In this document: one piece after another, positions 5,146 through 5,445 of the stretch
How positions within the stretch are numbered: position 1 is the stretch's first letter
Layout of the letters: every line of letters begins with the position of its first letter
Origin: Streptosporangiaceae bacterium
Lineage (GTDB): Bacteria > Actinomycetota > Actinomycetes > Streptosporangiales > Streptosporangiaceae
DNA length: 5,445 bases
Assembly (NCBI GenBank): GCA_030039095.1
Contig: JASHQP010000533.1
Coordinates: forward strand, 1 to 5,445
Direction: 5' to 3'
The notes under the pieces: model-generated
Databases searched by the model: none
What the model saw: the letters and a program-made list of their open reading frames with translations, nothing else
What the model was told of the DNA's origin: nothing
Made by a program: the position numbers and the translations under genes

Positions 5146-5445
5146 TCAGAGTCTGCGAAGCCCGCTCAGCACCCGCTCGAGCAACTGCACGTCTGGCCGG
5201 CCATCCACGTGATCCAGCTGCTGGATCCGCACCAGCCCCTCCACCGCCATATCAGCGATCAAGATCCGGGCCACCCCCAGCGGCATCCGCAGCACCGCCG
5301 AGATCTCCGCCACCGACCGCCAATCCCGGCAAAACCCCAAAATCGCCTGACACTCCGGGCTCAGCACCGACAAATCCCGAGCCTCATAATGAGCCGCCGC
5401 GACCATCGCCTCGATCTCCAGCTGAGTCCGCGGCCTGGTCCGCCC
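5146..5445 (-). CDS. cvnC: DUF742 protein (CvnC-like), 3' part, cut by right edge
   Basis: Ninety-nine residues plus the TGA stop (5148-5146) of a DUF742 protein, with the 5' end beyond the window. It begins at GGRTRPRTQLEIEAMV-type sequence just after the first G, continues through SVAEISAVLRMPLGVARILIADMAVEGLVRI and closes with LLERVLSGLRRL, the normal C-terminus of the family. The last 66 visible codons upstream of 5249 are base-for-base the same as those at 1-197, so this is either the missing 3' end of the left-hand gene (circular or tandem unit) or a very recent duplicate. ATG at 5406 is internal to the conserved domain and is not the true start. No GTPase gene follows the stop. Confidence 0.9.
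   Translation of the reverse strand, partial: GRTRPRTQLEIEAMVAAAHYEARDLSVLSPECQAILGFCRDWRSVAEISAVLRMPLGVARILIADMAVEGLVRIQQLDHVDGRPDVQLLERVLSGLRRL
5249..5445. repeat. Direct repeat, right copy (identical to 1-197)
   Basis: Right-hand partner of the 197-bp identity. The unit length from left copy to right copy is 5248 bp. The reading frame of the DUF742 gene is the same in both copies. Confidence 0.98.

Overview
The window comes from a high-G+C actinomycete (Actinomycetota; Frankia, Streptomyces and Streptosporangiales relatives all fit, genus not resolved). The reasons are the strongly G/C-biased third codon positions, GTG starts with strong Shine-Dalgarno sites, and a gene set that is typical of this phylum: a conservon (cvn). 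Every gene I support lies on the minus strand, so transcription runs right to left.

Layout, read in the direction of transcription: a tRNA with anticodon CAU (4394-4470); a leader of about 250 bp with several dyad symmetries (4140-4393); a 1055-aa nitrate/nitrite-sensing-type membrane histidine kinase (4139-972, CvnA-like); a 144-aa roadblock/LC7 protein (893-459, CvnB-like); and a DUF742 protein (446 to the left edge, CvnC-like, cut off by the edge). At the right edge is the 3' part of a DUF742 gene (5445-5146). Between its stop and the tRNA lie about 675 bp with no convincing gene. This stretch holds two AT-rich islands, a 9-bp-phased ATAGT array, a perfect 20-bp palindrome and several hairpins.

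The most striking observation is that the first 197 bases and the last 197 bases (1-197 and 5249-5445) are identical. Both fall in the same reading frame of the DUF742 gene. Joining the two ends gives one continuous DUF742 protein of 182 aa (184 from the upstream ATG). The window therefore behaves like a 5248-bp unit that is circular or tandemly repeated, or like a contig whose ends overlap. A second possibility is two separate DUF742 genes sharing an identical (gene-converted) core. The sequence alone cannot decide between these.

In known conservons the order is sensor kinase, roadblock protein, DUF742 protein, then a small Ras-like GTPase (CvnD), and the proteins are thought to form a membrane-associated complex resembling eukaryotic G-protein switches. 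Here the DUF742 gene visible to its stop codon is followed by no GTPase. If the ends join, this is a three-gene conservon without CvnD. If they do not, the GTPase of the left-hand operon may lie beyond position 1.
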